Shown: positions 36,267-45,889 of the stretch, in pieces | Position numbering within the stretch: position 1 is the first letter of the stretch | Layout: every line of letters begins with the position of its first letter | From: Natronomonas pharaonis DSM 2160 | GTDB lineage: Archaea; Halobacteriota; Halobacteria; Halobacteriales; Haloarculaceae | Length of the DNA stretch: 64,000 nt | NCBI RefSeq assembly: GCF_000026045.1 | Contig: NC_007426.1 | Location: 930,001 to 994,000 of the forward strand | Direction: 5' to 3' | Position numbers and translations under genes: made by a program | The notes under the pieces: generated by a model | Database searches by the model: none | Told to the model about the DNA's origin: nothing | What the model saw: only the letters and a program-made list of their open reading frames with translations

Positions 36267-37172
36267 ATGGCGGCCGACGACCGCCTTGCCGACCTGACTG
36301 CTGGCGACGACCTCGCCCGGAAGCGTCTCTATGGCCGGGTGTTCGTGGCAGTCTGTCTCATTTCGACGCTCGTCGGCGTCGTCGCGCTGGGGCTGCTCGT
36401 TGCCGACCTCATCTACGAGGCACGCGGCTGGCTCACCATCGATTTCCTCACACATCCGCCGTCGTGGTTCCCGGAGAACTACCAGCCCGGCGGGCGCGGA
36501 GCCGGGCTCTATCCGGCGATAATCGGCTCGGTGTTTCTCATCGCGCTGACAGCGCTTTTCACCATCTTCCTCGGTGTCGGGGCGGCCATCTACCTTGAGG
36601 AGTACGCGCCGGACAACCGGCTGACCCGGTTCATCGAGGCGAACATCGCCAACCTCGCCGGTGTCCCCTCCATCGTGTACGGGCTGCTCGGACTGGCTAT
36701 CTTCGTCCGCGCCGCCGGCCTCGGGTCGAGCCTGCTGGCCGGGGCGCTGACGCTGACGCTTCTCATCCTGCCCATCGTCATCGTCTCCGCACAGGAGGCC
36801 ATCCGGGCGGTGCCGGATTCGCGCCGACAGGCCGCATACGGCGTCGGCGCGACGAAATGGCAGGTGACCCGTGATGTTGTCCTGCCGTCGGCGCTGCCCG
36901 GTATCATGACCGGCACCATCCTCTCGCTTTCCCGGGCCATCGGTGAGACGGCACCCATCCTGATGGTCGGCGCGGCGACGTTCATGATAGCGCCCCCCGA
37001 CTCGCTTCTCGGGCCGTTCAGCGCCATGCCGATGCAGGTCTTCGAGTGGGCCAAACAGCCCGACCCGGCGTTCCAGCACATCGCTGCTGCCGGGAGCATC
37101 GTTCTCCTTACGGTACTCGTCTTGATGAACGCGACAGCCATCCTCATCCGGAACAAATACGATACACAATGA
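36267..37172 (+). CDS. pstA: Phosphate ABC transporter permease
   Basis: A 301-residue inner-membrane permease with about six helices. The EAA-like loop is [20 protein letters not shown], followed by [20 protein letters not shown], where the Arg and Glu are typical of PstA/PstC. The start codon follows the pstC stop with no gap. It ends in a four-base overlap with pstB. Confidence 0.92.
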   Translation: MAADDRLADLTAGDDLARKRLYGRVFVAVCLISTLVGVVALGLLVADLIYEARGWLTIDFLTHPPSWFPENYQPGGRGAGLYPAIIGSVFLIALTALFTIFLGVGAAIYLEEYAPDNRLTRFIEANIANLAGVPSIVYGLLGLAIFVRAAGLGSSLLAGALTLTLLILPIVIVSAQEAIRAVPDSRRQAAYGVGATKWQVTRDVVLPSALPGIMTGTILSLSRAIGETAPILMVGAATFMIAPPDSLLGPFSAMPMQVFEWAKQPDPAFQHIAAAGSIVLLTVLVLMNATAILIRNKYDTQ

Positions 37173-38020
37173 GCTCCGACGACACGACCGACCCGACGGC
37201 AGACGACGAATCGTTTACCGACTCACCGGTTGCCGGTCTCGAACAGTCGACCACCACACGAGGCTCCGGCCGGACGGTCATCAGCGCCCGCAATATAAAC
37301 GTCTGGTACAACGAGACGCAGGCGCTTTCGGACATCACGATGGACATCCCCGAACAGGAAGTGACGGCGCTCATTGGCCCGTCCGGCTGTGGCAAGTCAA
37401 CCTTTCTCCGGTGTATCAACCGGATGAACGACCGCATCGACGCCTGCCGCATCGAGGGCGAACTCGAACTCCACGGCAAGAACGTCTACGACGAAGATGT
37501 CGACCCCGTGGCCTTGCGGCGGAAGGTCGGGATGGTCTTTCAGAAACCCAACCCGTTCCCGAAGAGCATCTACGACAACGTCGCCTACGGCCTGAAGATT
37601 CAGGGCTACGACGGCGACATCGATGCTCGTGTCGAGGAGGCGCTCCGCGGGGCGGCGCTGTGGGACGAGGTCAACGACCAACTCGACGAGTCGGGACTGG
37701 AGCTTTCGGGCGGCCAGCAACAGCGGCTCTGTATCGCTCGGGCCATCGCGCCGGACCCCGAGGTCGTCCTGATGGACGAGCCGACTTCGGCGCTCGACCC
37801 CGTCGCCGCCTCGAAGGTCGAAGACCTCATCGACGAACTCGTCGAGGACTACACCGTCGTCATCGTCACCCACAACATGCAGCAGGCCGCCCGCATCTCG
37901 GATAAGACGGCTGTCTTCCTCACCGGTGGTGAACTCGTCGAGTTCGACGACACCGCCTCCGTCTTCGAGAACCCCTCCAGCGAGCGCGTCGAGAACTACA
38001 TCACCGGGAAGTTCGGATAG
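37169..38020 (+). CDS. pstB: Phosphate ABC transporter ATP-binding protein
   Basis: A 283-residue ATPase starting at the ATG at 37169, which overlaps pstA. It has Walker [22 protein letters not shown]-loop [19 protein letters not shown], signature LSGGQQQR, Walker [14 protein letters not shown] and the H-loop VTHNMQQA. The first 40 residues are an acidic extension, as usual in haloarchaea. It energises phosphate import with PstC and PstA. Confidence 0.95.
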   Translation: MSSDDTTDPTADDESFTDSPVAGLEQSTTTRGSGRTVISARNINVWYNETQALSDITMDIPEQEVTALIGPSGCGKSTFLRCINRMNDRIDACRIEGELELHGKNVYDEDVDPVALRRKVGMVFQKPNPFPKSIYDNVAYGLKIQGYDGDIDARVEEALRGAALWDEVNDQLDESGLELSGGQQQRLCIARAIAPDPEVVLMDEPTSALDPVAASKVEDLIDELVEDYTVVIVTHNMQQAARISDKTAVFLTGGELVEFDDTASVFENPSSERVENYITGKFG

Positions 38021-38139
38021 ATGCCGTTCATGTCACCGACCCGCTCGAACGGACGCCGGCAGCGCCACCGACACCGCGGCCCGGCCAAATTGGCACCCGC
38101 CCGAAGAACCATATCACGGAAACCACACAACTGAGACAA

Positions 38140-38820
38140 ATGGCACGCAAGGGATACCAACAGCAACTGAACGAGCTCCGCGAGAACGTCCTCTACATGA
38201 GCGAAATCGTTCTCGAACGCGTTCGCCGCGGGCTCCGTGCGCTGGAAACGAAAGACGAATCGCTCGCCAGAGAAGTCATCGAGGGCGACCACGAGATAAA
38301 CGAGCTGTACCTCGAACTCGAACAGTCGTGTATCGAGCTGTTTGCCCTCCAGCAGCCGGTCGCCAGCGACCTGCGGTTTATCGCCGCGTCGTTCAAAATC
38401 ATCACCGACCTCGAACGGGTCGCCGACCTGGCGACGAACCTCGGCGACTACACGCTCCAGTCGTCTCGGGACCTCTATCCCGACGTCGACATTCAGGGCA
38501 TCGGCGATGCCGTCATCGAGATGGTCGAGGACGCGATGGAGGCCTACGCCGAGGAAGACAGCGAGGCCTGCTTCGCCATCAGCGACCGCGACGACGAGGT
38601 CGACAGCCGCTGTGAAGACGCCTCCAATACGGTCGTCCGCGACCTCATCGAGACGGAACTCGACGAAACCTCTTCGGAAGGCGATATCGAGTCGCTGTTG
38701 CGTGAGGTCTCGCGGCTGCTGTTGACGATTCGTGACCTCGAACGCATCGGCGACCACGCGGTCAACATCGCCGCACGGACGCTGTACATGGTCGAAAACA
38801 GCGACGAGCTGATTTATTAG
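38140..38820 (+). CDS. phoU: Phosphate transport regulator PhoU
   Basis: A 226-residue protein of two PhoU repeats. IELFALQQPVASDLRFIAAS and the two metal-binding helices DLERVADLATNLGDY and DLERIGDHAVNIAARTL are clear. In bacteria PhoU links PstB to a sensor kinase and limits phosphate uptake. It lies 119 bases after pstB, probably in the same transcript. It converges with asd and overlaps it by four bases. Confidence 0.92.
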   Translation: MARKGYQQQLNELRENVLYMSEIVLERVRRGLRALETKDESLAREVIEGDHEINELYLELEQSCIELFALQQPVASDLRFIAASFKIITDLERVADLATNLGDYTLQSSRDLYPDVDIQGIGDAVIEMVEDAMEAYAEEDSEACFAISDRDDEVDSRCEDASNTVVRDLIETELDETSSEGDIESLLREVSRLLLTIRDLERIGDHAVNIAARTLYMVENSDELIY

Positions 38821-39854
38821 AGGTAGCCTTCTTCCAGCAGCAGTTCGCCGTTCAGCACGCTCGCGCCGGCAGCGCCGCGCATCGTATTGTGGGCCAGGCA
38901 GTTGAACTGGATGCCGTCGGCGGTCGACTCGACGCCGCCGGTGGCGATGGCCATCCCGTCGCCGAGCATCCGGTCCATCCGTGGCTGCGGACGGTCGGGT
39001 TCGTCGAAGACCTCGATGAGCTGGTCGGGCGAGGACGGCAGGTCGACGCTGGGGTACGATTCGAAGGCTTCGACAACGTCTGCGGGGTCGGGGTCCGCAG
39101 CGAGGTCGGCCCAAACGTTCTCAAGGTGGCCGTCAAGCGTCGGCACGCGGTTACACGACGCCGAGACATCGGCCTCGTGGAGGTCGACGCCTGCACCGTC
39201 AAACGAGCCGAGTAGCTTGCGGGATTCGGTCTCCATCTTCTCGGCCTCGCCGCCGATGTGGGGGATGACGTTATCGATGATTTCCATCGAGGTAACGCCC
39301 GAGTAGCCCGCCCCCGAGACGGCCTGTAGCGTCGAGACGTGGATGTTTTCGAGGCCGAACTCGTCCAGCGCCGCCAGCGCCGGCACCATCGTAATCGTCG
39401 AGCAGTTGGGGTTCTTGATGAGCGCGCCGTCCCAGCCACGCTCGTCGCGCTGGACCTCGATGAGGCCGAGGTGGTCGGCGTTGACCTCCGGAATCGTCAG
39501 CGGGATGTCGTCGTCCATGCGGCCGTTCGAGGAGTTCGAGGAGACGACGTAGCCCGCCTCGACGAACTCGGGTTCGACATCCGCACCGATGTCGGACGGC
39601 AGCGACGAAAACAGCAGGTCGATGTCGTCGGGGACGGCGTCGGGGTCGGTCTCGACAACGGTCATGTCGGCAACCGACTCCGGAATCGGCGTATCGACGC
39701 GCCATTTGGCGGCCTCCCGGTACGTCTTGCCGGCGCTGGCCGACGACGCCGACAGTGCGGCGACCTCGAACTCCTCGTGTGGGTCAAGCAACTGGATGAG
39801 TCGTTGTCCGACGGCACCCGTCGCGCCGAGGACTCCTACGCGAGTGGTAGACAT
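38817..39854 (-). CDS. asd: Aspartate-semialdehyde dehydrogenase
   Basis: A 345-residue enzyme that reduces aspartyl phosphate to the semialdehyde for lysine, threonine and methionine synthesis. VGVLGATGAVGQRLIQLL is the NADP-binding loop, LIKNPNCSTITMVPAL carries the catalytic Cys, and QAVSGAGYSG and SCNRVPTLDGH contain the substrate Arg/His region. The ATG at 39854 is the first one with homology. It is separated from rps17e by 165 bases. Confidence 0.95.
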   Translation of the reverse strand: MSTTRVGVLGATGAVGQRLIQLLDPHEEFEVAALSASSASAGKTYREAAKWRVDTPIPESVADMTVVETDPDAVPDDIDLLFSSLPSDIGADVEPEFVEAGYVVSSNSSNGRMDDDIPLTIPEVNADHLGLIEVQRDERGWDGALIKNPNCSTITMVPALAALDEFGLENIHVSTLQAVSGAGYSGVTSMEIIDNVIPHIGGEAEKMETESRKLLGSFDGAGVDLHEADVSASCNRVPTLDGHLENVWADLAADPDPADVVEAFESYPSVDLPSSPDQLIEVFDEPDRPQPRMDRMLGDGMAIATGGVESTADGIQFNCLAHNTMRGAAGASVLNGELLLEEGYL

Positions 39855-40019
39855 TGGCGGTGGTATGATGAGCCACAGGAAAACGGTTGTGAAACGCGTC
39901 TGGTTTTACCGGCCGGGATAGCCGCGAAACTGTACATTCGTGAAGGTCTGTTGGCTTCTCGCTCTGTGTCGACAGCCGCGCTGCTGTGCGGCGTGAAAAC
40001 GACGGAGCAAAGAACCCGA

Positions 40020-40214
40020 CTACGCCGGCTGCTGGGGGGAGCGCTGCTTGCGCGTGACGTATCCGGCGATACGGTTACGAACGCTCTTGGACTCGATATT
40101 TGTCAGTTCGTCTACGAGCTCTTTGTTGTGCTCGAAGTCGTCACCGAAGGCTTTCGGATATCGGTCCATGAGTAGCGTTCCAGTCTTCTTGACGTAGGCG
40201 GGTTTGATGGCCAT
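40020..40214 (-). CDS. rps17e: 30S ribosomal protein S17e
   Basis: A 64-residue archaeal/eukaryal-type ribosomal protein: [20 protein letters not shown] then [20 protein letters not shown] and NRIAGYVTR. Length matches archaeal S17e. It is followed by asd on the same strand, an arrangement often seen in haloarchaea, and is divergent from acnA. Confidence 0.95.
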   Translation of the reverse strand: MAIKPAYVKKTGTLLMDRYPKAFGDDFEHNKELVDELTNIESKSVRNRIAGYVTRKQRSPQQPA

Positions 40215-40349
40215 TGGTAGACCACCCTACTGCTGTGGTACTCAAAAAAGGTTCGGAAGGCCGACAGCGGGGCGTATGCTGTCGACTCACACTCTGTGGG
40301 TCGGCAACGGTCCCGCGGGTAGCAGCCACCGCTGCCGCTATCCCGGCAC

Positions 40350-40358
40350 TTTCAAATA
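40350..40358 (+). promoter_or_regulatory. TATA-like element of acnA
   Basis: TTTCAAATA lies about 23-31 bases before the ATG at 40381, the spacing expected for a leaderless haloarchaeal transcript. Confidence 0.45.
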
Positions 40359-40380
40359 CGGTTTCTCCGTAGGTCGCATA

Positions 40381-43134
40381 ATGTCGAACCAACACATCCC
40401 AAACGCGGTTCGGGAACTGGAACACGACGGCGAAACGTACAAGATGGCCGACCTCACGGCGCTGGAAGAGGCCGGACTCTGTGAGCTTGACTCGCTCCCA
40501 GTCAGCATCCGCATCATGCTCGAATCCGTCCTCCGGAACGCCCAACAGGACGGCGAGACGGTCACCGAAGACGACGTTCGGGCGGCGGCTTCGTGGAGCC
40601 CCGACGTTCCTGACGCTGAGCTTTCCTTCCAGCCCTCGCGGGTCGTCCTGCAGGACCTGACCGGCGTGCCGGCGGTTGTCGACCTCGCGGCGCTTCGCTC
40701 CGCGGCCGACCGAAAGGGTGTCGACCCGACGGTCGTCGAGCCGGAAATCCCCTGTGACCTCGTCATCGACCACAGCGTGCAGGTCGACTACTTCGGCAGC
40801 GACGACGCCTACGAGCGCAACGTCGAACTCGAATACGAGCGCAACGAGGAACGCTATCGCTCCATCAAGTGGGCACAGCAGGCCTTCGAGGACTTCGAGG
40901 TCGTCCCGCCGGGAACGGGTATCGTCCACCAGGTCAACCTCGAACACCTCGGTCGCGTCGTCCACGCCCGCGAGGAGGACGGCGACCAGTGGCTCCTGCC
41001 CGACACGCTCGTCGGTACCGACAGCCACACGCCGATGATCGGCGGCATCGGCGTCGTCGGCTGGGGTGTCGGCGGCATCGAGGCTGAGGCCGCGCTGCTC
41101 GGCCAGCCGATTACGATGAGTCTCCCCGACGTCGTCGGCGTCCGTCTCTCCGGGTCGCTCCCCGAGGGCGCGACCGCGACCGACCTCGTTCTCCACATCA
41201 CCGAGCGCCTCCGCGAAGTCGGCGTCGTCGACAAGTTCGTCGAGTTCTACGGTCCCGGCGTCGCCGAACTCACCGTCGCCGACCGCGCGACCATCTCGAA
41301 CATGGCCCCGGAGCAGGGCTCGACCATCAGCATGTTCCCGGTCGACGACAAGACCCTCGAATACCTCGAACTCACCGGCCGCGACCCCGACCACGTCGAC
41401 CTCGTCGAGAAATACCTCGACGCACAGGGGCTGTTCGGCGAGCAGGAGCCCGAATACACCCAAGTCGTCGAGTTCGACCTCAGCGATGTCGAACCGAGCC
41501 TCGCCGGCCACAAGAAGCCCCACTCGCGAATCCCGATGGGCAACCTCGACGAGCACTTCCCGAGCCTGCTTGAGGCCGAGGGCGTCGTCGGTGACGGCGG
41601 CGCGGTCACGGCTGACGCCGCTGGCAACCCTGCGGATGTCGTCGAGACGCCCGACCTCGGCGAGACCGTCCCCGTCGAGCTGGAGGACGGCACCGAGGTC
41701 GAAATCGGCCACGGGAGCGTTCTCGTCAGCGCGATTACGTCCTGTACGAACACCTCGAATCCGTCGGTGATGCTGGCGGCCGGGCTGCTCGCCGAAAACG
41801 CAGCCGAGGCCGGCCTTGACGTCCCCGACTACGTCAAGACGTCGCTTGCGCCCGGTAGCCGCGTCGTCACGGAGTATCTGAAGGAAGCCGACCTCCTCGA
41901 ACCGCTTGAGGAACTCGGCTACCACGTCGTCGGCTACGGCTGTACGACCTGTATCGGCAACTCCGGCCCGCTCCCAGACCCCATCGAGAAGGCCATCGAC
42001 GACAACAACCTCTGGGCGACGAGCGTGCTGTCGGGCAACCGGAACTTCGAGGCCCGAATCCACCCGAAGATTGCCGCCAACTACCTGGCATCGCCGCCGC
42101 TTGTCGTCGCCTACGGGCTGGCCGGCCGCATGGACATCGACCTCGAAGAAGACCCCATCGGCGTCGGCGACGACGGCGAGGCTATCTACCTCGAAGACAT
42201 CTGGCCCGACACCGACGAGATTCACGACGCCATCGCCGACAGCGTCTCGCCGGAGCTGTTCGAGGAAAAATACGCACAGGTCTACGAGGGCGACGAGCGC
42301 TGGGAAGCACTTGATGCGCCGACCGGCGACGTCTACGAGTGGGACAACGAGTCCACCTACATCCGCGAGCCGCCGTTCTTCCAGGACTTCCCGCTTGATA
42401 AGCCCGGCGTCAACAACGTCGACGACGCCCGCTGTCTGCTGACGCTCGGCGACACCGTCACCACCGACCACATCAGCCCGGCCGGCCAGTTCAGCGAAGA
42501 CCTGCCCGCCGGCCAGTGGCTCAAGGAACGCGGCGTCGAACCCCACGAGTTCAACACCTACGGCTCCCGCCGCGGGAACCACGAGGTCATGATGCGGGGG
42601 ACCTTCGCGAACGTCCGCATCGAAAACCAGATGCTTGACGGGAAGGAGGGTGGCTACACCATCCACCATCCGACCGACGAGGAGACGACCGTCTTCGAGG
42701 CCAGCGAGCGCTACCGTGACGACGACACGCCGCTTGTCGTCATGGCCGGCGACGAGTTCGGGACCGGCTCCAGCCGCGACTGGGCGGCCAAGGGGACCGA
42801 CCTGCTCGGCATGCGCGCGACCATCGCCCAAAGCTACGAGCGCATCTACCGCGACAACCTCATCGGCATGGGCGTGCTGCCGCTGCAGTTCGCCGACGGC
42901 GACGGCTGGGAGGAACTCGGCCTCGACGGCTCCGAACACTTCACCATCGAAGGCCTCGAGGACGGCCTCGAACCCAACCAGGAGCTGACCGTCACCGCCG
43001 AACGCGAGGACGGCGAGACAGTCGAGTTTGATGTCACCGCACAGGTCAGCACCCCCGCTGCCGTCGACTACGTCGAACACGGCGGCGTCTTGCACATGGT
43101 GCTTCGCCGCCTGCTGAACGACGAACTGAACTGA
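40381..43134 (+). CDS. acnA: Aconitate hydratase
   Basis: A 917-residue AcnA/IRP-type aconitase that isomerises citrate and isocitrate in the TCA cycle. The 4Fe-4S ligands are the Cys in LVSAITSCTNTSNPSVM and the two in VGYGCTTCIGNSGP. The C-terminal swivel domain has GDEFGTGSSRDWAAKGTDLL and SYERIYRDNLIGMGVLPLQF. The open frame reaches 177 bases further upstream, but homology starts at MSNQHIPNAV. The only GATC I found in the right-hand core lies inside this gene. Confidence 0.95.
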   Translation: MSNQHIPNAVRELEHDGETYKMADLTALEEAGLCELDSLPVSIRIMLESVLRNAQQDGETVTEDDVRAAASWSPDVPDAELSFQPSRVVLQDLTGVPAVVDLAALRSAADRKGVDPTVVEPEIPCDLVIDHSVQVDYFGSDDAYERNVELEYERNEERYRSIKWAQQAFEDFEVVPPGTGIVHQVNLEHLGRVVHAREEDGDQWLLPDTLVGTDSHTPMIGGIGVVGWGVGGIEAEAALLGQPITMSLPDVVGVRLSGSLPEGATATDLVLHITERLREVGVVDKFVEFYGPGVAELTVADRATISNMAPEQGSTISMFPVDDKTLEYLELTGRDPDHVDLVEKYLDAQGLFGEQEPEYTQVVEFDLSDVEPSLAGHKKPHSRIPMGNLDEHFPSLLEAEGVVGDGGAVTADAAGNPADVVETPDLGETVPVELEDGTEVEIGHGSVLVSAITSCTNTSNPSVMLAAGLLAENAAEAGLDVPDYVKTSLAPGSRVVTEYLKEADLLEPLEELGYHVVGYGCTTCIGNSGPLPDPIEKAIDDNNLWATSVLSGNRNFEARIHPKIAANYLASPPLVVAYGLAGRMDIDLEEDPIGVGDDGEAIYLEDIWPDTDEIHDAIADSVSPELFEEKYAQVYEGDERWEALDAPTGDVYEWDNESTYIREPPFFQDFPLDKPGVNNVDDARCLLTLGDTVTTDHISPAGQFSEDLPAGQWLKERGVEPHEFNTYGSRRGNHEVMMRGTFANVRIENQMLDGKEGGYTIHHPTDEETTVFEASERYRDDDTPLVVMAGDEFGTGSSRDWAAKGTDLLGMRATIAQSYERIYRDNLIGMGVLPLQFADGDGWEELGLDGSEHFTIEGLEDGLEPNQELTVTAEREDGETVEFDVTAQVSTPAAVDYVEHGGVLHMVLRRLLNDELN

Positions 43135-43157
43135 CGACGACTGCCGCGCTGGCGTCG

Positions 43158-43169
43158 CGTTTCTTTTTT
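43158..43169 (+). terminator. T-rich terminator after acnA
   Basis: A run of T with one C (TTTCTTTTTT) begins about 25 bases after the acnA stop. Archaeal termination commonly uses such T tracts without a hairpin. Confidence 0.5.
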
Positions 43170-43261
43170 GTTGCTGCTGTCTTCTCGGGCCCGTAGCACT
43201 AGCTCCCGGAGCATGGAGCTACGTTCCGCCCACCCGTCAGAAACGCGTTGGCGGTCGCCGT

Positions 43262-43960
43262 TTACACGACCAGATGCGATTCCAGGCGGCCGCGGTCCTG
43301 AATCGCCTCCGCGTCGAGTTCGTCGACGAGGCGGCCCTTGTCCATCGCATAGCAGCGGTCGGCGAGGCCCTGAATCACCGAGAGGTTCTGTTCGACAAAC
43401 AGGATGGTCGTGCCGAACTCCTCGTTGATGCGTGCGAGGTCTTCGGTTATCGACTGGACGATAGACGGCTGGACACCCTCGGATGGCTCATCGACCAAGA
43501 GCAGGTCGGGGTTGCCGACGAGCGCTCTGCCGATGGCGAGCATCTGCTGTTGGCCGCCGCTCATCGTTGCGGCGTCTTGACTCGCCCGCTCTTCGAGAAT
43601 CGGGAAGTACTCGTAGACGCGGTCGTACAGCGCCTCGGTTTCGTTGCCGATGTTCTCGCCGATGAGCAGGTTCTCACGAACCGACAACCCGGGGAAGACG
43701 TCCCGGCCCTGCGGTACGTAGCCGATGCCGAGTCCCGCCCGCTCGTCAGCCGACAGCGCATCGATTGTCTCGCCGCGGTATTCGACGGTGCCGGAGTCGG
43801 GGTCGAGAAGCCCCATAATCGTCTTCAGCAGCGTCGTCTTGCCGACGCCGTTCTTGCCGACGATGCCGACGACTTCGCCGCCGTCGACGCGACAGTCGAC
43901 GTCCCGCAGGATGGGGGTCCCGTCGTAGCCAGCGGTGAGTCCGGTGACGGTGAGGCTCAT
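43262..43960 (-). CDS. urtE: Urea/branched-chain amino acid ABC transporter ATPase (UrtE/LivF type)
   Basis: A 232-residue ATPase with Walker A IVGKNGVGKTTLLKTIMGLL, signature MSGGQQQMLAIGRAL and Walker B LLLVDEPSEGVQPSIV. SEGVQPSIV is the usual UrtE/LivF form. It is the last gene of a five-gene transporter next to a urease operon, which supports urea as substrate. It overlaps urtD by four bases. Confidence 0.85.
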   Translation of the reverse strand: MSLTVTGLTAGYDGTPILRDVDCRVDGGEVVGIVGKNGVGKTTLLKTIMGLLDPDSGTVEYRGETIDALSADERAGLGIGYVPQGRDVFPGLSVRENLLIGENIGNETEALYDRVYEYFPILEERASQDAATMSGGQQQMLAIGRALVGNPDLLLVDEPSEGVQPSIVQSITEDLARINEEFGTTILFVEQNLSVIQGLADRCYAMDKGRLVDELDAEAIQDRGRLESHLVV

Positions 43961-44733
43961 GCGTCTTCCCCCAGGTAGATGCGCTTCACTTCGGGGTCGG
44001 ACTCGATGTCGTCTATCGGCCCCTGCCGGAATATGGACCCCTGGTTCAGTACGGTCACTTGGTCGGAAATCTCTCTGACAAACTCCATATCGTGTTCGAT
44101 GACGACGAAGGCCATCCCCTCGTCGTTGAGCGAGCGGATGAGGTCGGCGACGCTTGCGGTCTCTTCGACCGACATCCCTGCGACCGGCTCATCCAGCAGC
44201 ATGAGCTTCGGCTCCAGCGTCGTCGCCATGCCGATTTCGAGCCGCTGCTGTTGGCCGTGCGAGAGGTCGCCGGCTGGCGTCTCGGCGCGGTCGGCCAGTC
44301 CGATTTCGTCGAGCGTTTCGTAGGTCGTTGCTTCGAGGTCCCCGCTGTCGACGCGCTGGAGCGGCACCTGCAGGTTCTGAGCGACAGTGAGGTCCTCATA
44401 GACGTGTGGCGACTGGAACTTCACGCTGAGGCCGGCGTCGATGCGTTCGTGGGGCGGCAGCTGCGTGAGGTCCATGCCGTCGAAGTAGATGCGTCCCTCT
44501 GTCGGCGTGAGCTGTCCGGTAATCAGCTCTAGGAGCGTACTCTTGCCCGCTCCGTTGGGACCGATGAGACACCGGAGCTCACCTTCGTCGACGGTGAAGT
44601 CGACCTCATCGACGGCGGTGAGGCCGCCGAAGTTCTTCGTGAGCCGTTCGGTCGCGAGAATCGCATCGCGGTCGAGGCCGGTCGCCTTGACGGCCGGCTG
44701 AAGCCGCGTTGCGGGGTCGTCCGGCGTGCTCAC
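43957..44733 (-). CDS. urtD: Urea/branched-chain amino acid ABC transporter ATPase (UrtD/LivG type)
   Basis: A 258-residue ATPase starting at a GTG at 44733. Walker A is LIGPNGAGKSTLLELITGQL, the signature region is DLSHGQQQRLEIGMATTLEP and Walker B LMLLDEPVAGMSVEET. The SHGQQQ form and GMS..E are characteristic of UrtD rather than LivG. It overlaps urtE by four bases and follows urtC after 34. Confidence 0.87.
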   Translation of the reverse strand: MSTPDDPATRLQPAVKATGLDRDAILATERLTKNFGGLTAVDEVDFTVDEGELRCLIGPNGAGKSTLLELITGQLTPTEGRIYFDGMDLTQLPPHERIDAGLSVKFQSPHVYEDLTVAQNLQVPLQRVDSGDLEATTYETLDEIGLADRAETPAGDLSHGQQQRLEIGMATTLEPKLMLLDEPVAGMSVEETASVADLIRSLNDEGMAFVVIEHDMEFVREISDQVTVLNQGSIFRQGPIDDIESDPEVKRIYLGEDA

Positions 44734-44767
44734 AGCACTCCCTCCGTTGTCGTCGTCTGCTGTCGAA

Positions 44768-45889
44768 TCATTCTGTTGCTCCCTCCGTTGGCTCGGTCGT
44801 CGACCGGTCGTTGATGCGCTCCAGTAGCTGCTTTAGGCCTCGGTCGAGGTACGGAACAATCCCGGCCGGCATGACGAGGATGACGACCATCAACAGCCCG
44901 CCGATGATGACAAACGCCCACTCGGGGCCCAGCGGACCGACACCGTCGGTGAGGCCGGTCCGCATCCACTCGATGGCAAACGTCGCGCCGATGGCGCCGA
45001 TGAGCGACTCACGGCCGCCGACGCTGACCCACACGACGGGCAGCGCGGCAAACAGAATGCCGAACACTGAGGGGTCGATGAAGTTCCCCCAGACGGCGTA
45101 GAAGACGCCGCCGGCAGCCGCCAACGCGCCGCCGATGGTGAACACGACGAGCTTGATGAACGGAACGTTGTAGCCGAACGTCTCCGTTCGCGCCTCGTCT
45201 TCGCGGACGGCAACCATCGTCATCCCGAAGCCGCTGTTGACGAAGGCCCGCAGCCCGAGGTAGGTGACCACGAGCGCGGCCAAAAGCAGGTAGTAGAAGG
45301 CGACCCTGTCGAAGGCGACGCTCGCGCCGCCAACGCCCAACACGAGGTCGGGGATGTCGGGCATCCCGTTGAAACCGCCGAGACGCGCTTCGCCGATGGC
45401 CCACTCGCTGCCGGCCGTCTGGGCCGCAAAGGTGTTCAGTACGAGCGCGACGACGAGCGTAATGATGGTGACGTAGACGTCTCTGACGCCGCCGTAGAAC
45501 ATGAAATAGCCCAGCGCGGCCGCAAACAGCGCGCCGACGACGATGGCCCCCAAAAGCGCTGCGGTGATGCCACCGGCCGTACCGAAGTTGATGCCGATGA
45601 CGCCGAAGGTGTATGCGGCGACGCCGAAGAAGGCGACTTGTCCGAAGCTGAGGATGCCGCAGTAGCCCCAGACGACGCTGAGACTCAGCGCCAGGAAGGC
45701 CAGCGCGAAGTACTGTGTCGTCGTCTGAATGCTGAACGGGTCCGTCGTCATGGGGTAGACCGCGAGACCAGCCACCACGACGACGAAGAACCCCCAAAAC
45801 AGGGGCGAGTTCCCGTAGGTGTTCGGCCCTTCGAGGAGCCCACGGATGCGGGCGGCCGGTCCGTCAGGCGACCCGATGTCGGCACTCAT
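44768..45889 (-). CDS. urtC: Urea ABC transporter permease (UrtC/LivM type)
   Basis: A membrane protein of about 373 residues with some ten hydrophobic segments. SVVWGYCGILSFGQVAFFGV is the conserved LivM/UrtC N-terminal block, and AVREDEARTETFGYNVPFIK is the coupling loop. I chose the ATG at 45889, which overlaps the urtB stop (ATGA); the frame extends nine codons further upstream. It pairs with UrtB to form the channel. Confidence 0.87.
   Translation of the reverse strand: MSADIGSPDGPAARIRGLLEGPNTYGNSPLFWGFFVVVVAGLAVYPMTTDPFSIQTTTQYFALAFLALSLSVVWGYCGILSFGQVAFFGVAAYTFGVIGINFGTAGGITAALLGAIVVGALFAAALGYFMFYGGVRDVYVTIITLVVALVLNTFAAQTAGSEWAIGEARLGGFNGMPDIPDLVLGVGGASVAFDRVAFYYLLLAALVVTYLGLRAFVNSGFGMTMVAVREDEARTETFGYNVPFIKLVVFTIGGALAAAGGVFYAVWGNFIDPSVFGILFAALPVVWVSVGGRESLIGAIGATFAIEWMRTGLTDGVGPLGPEWAFVIIGGLLMVVILVMPAGIVPYLDRGLKQLLERINDRSTTEPTEGATE

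Noticed and set aside
40141-43095. A 984-codon open frame on the minus strand opposite acnA
   Set aside because: It is the antisense shadow of aconitase in GC-rich DNA; the plus-strand protein has all aconitase motifs.
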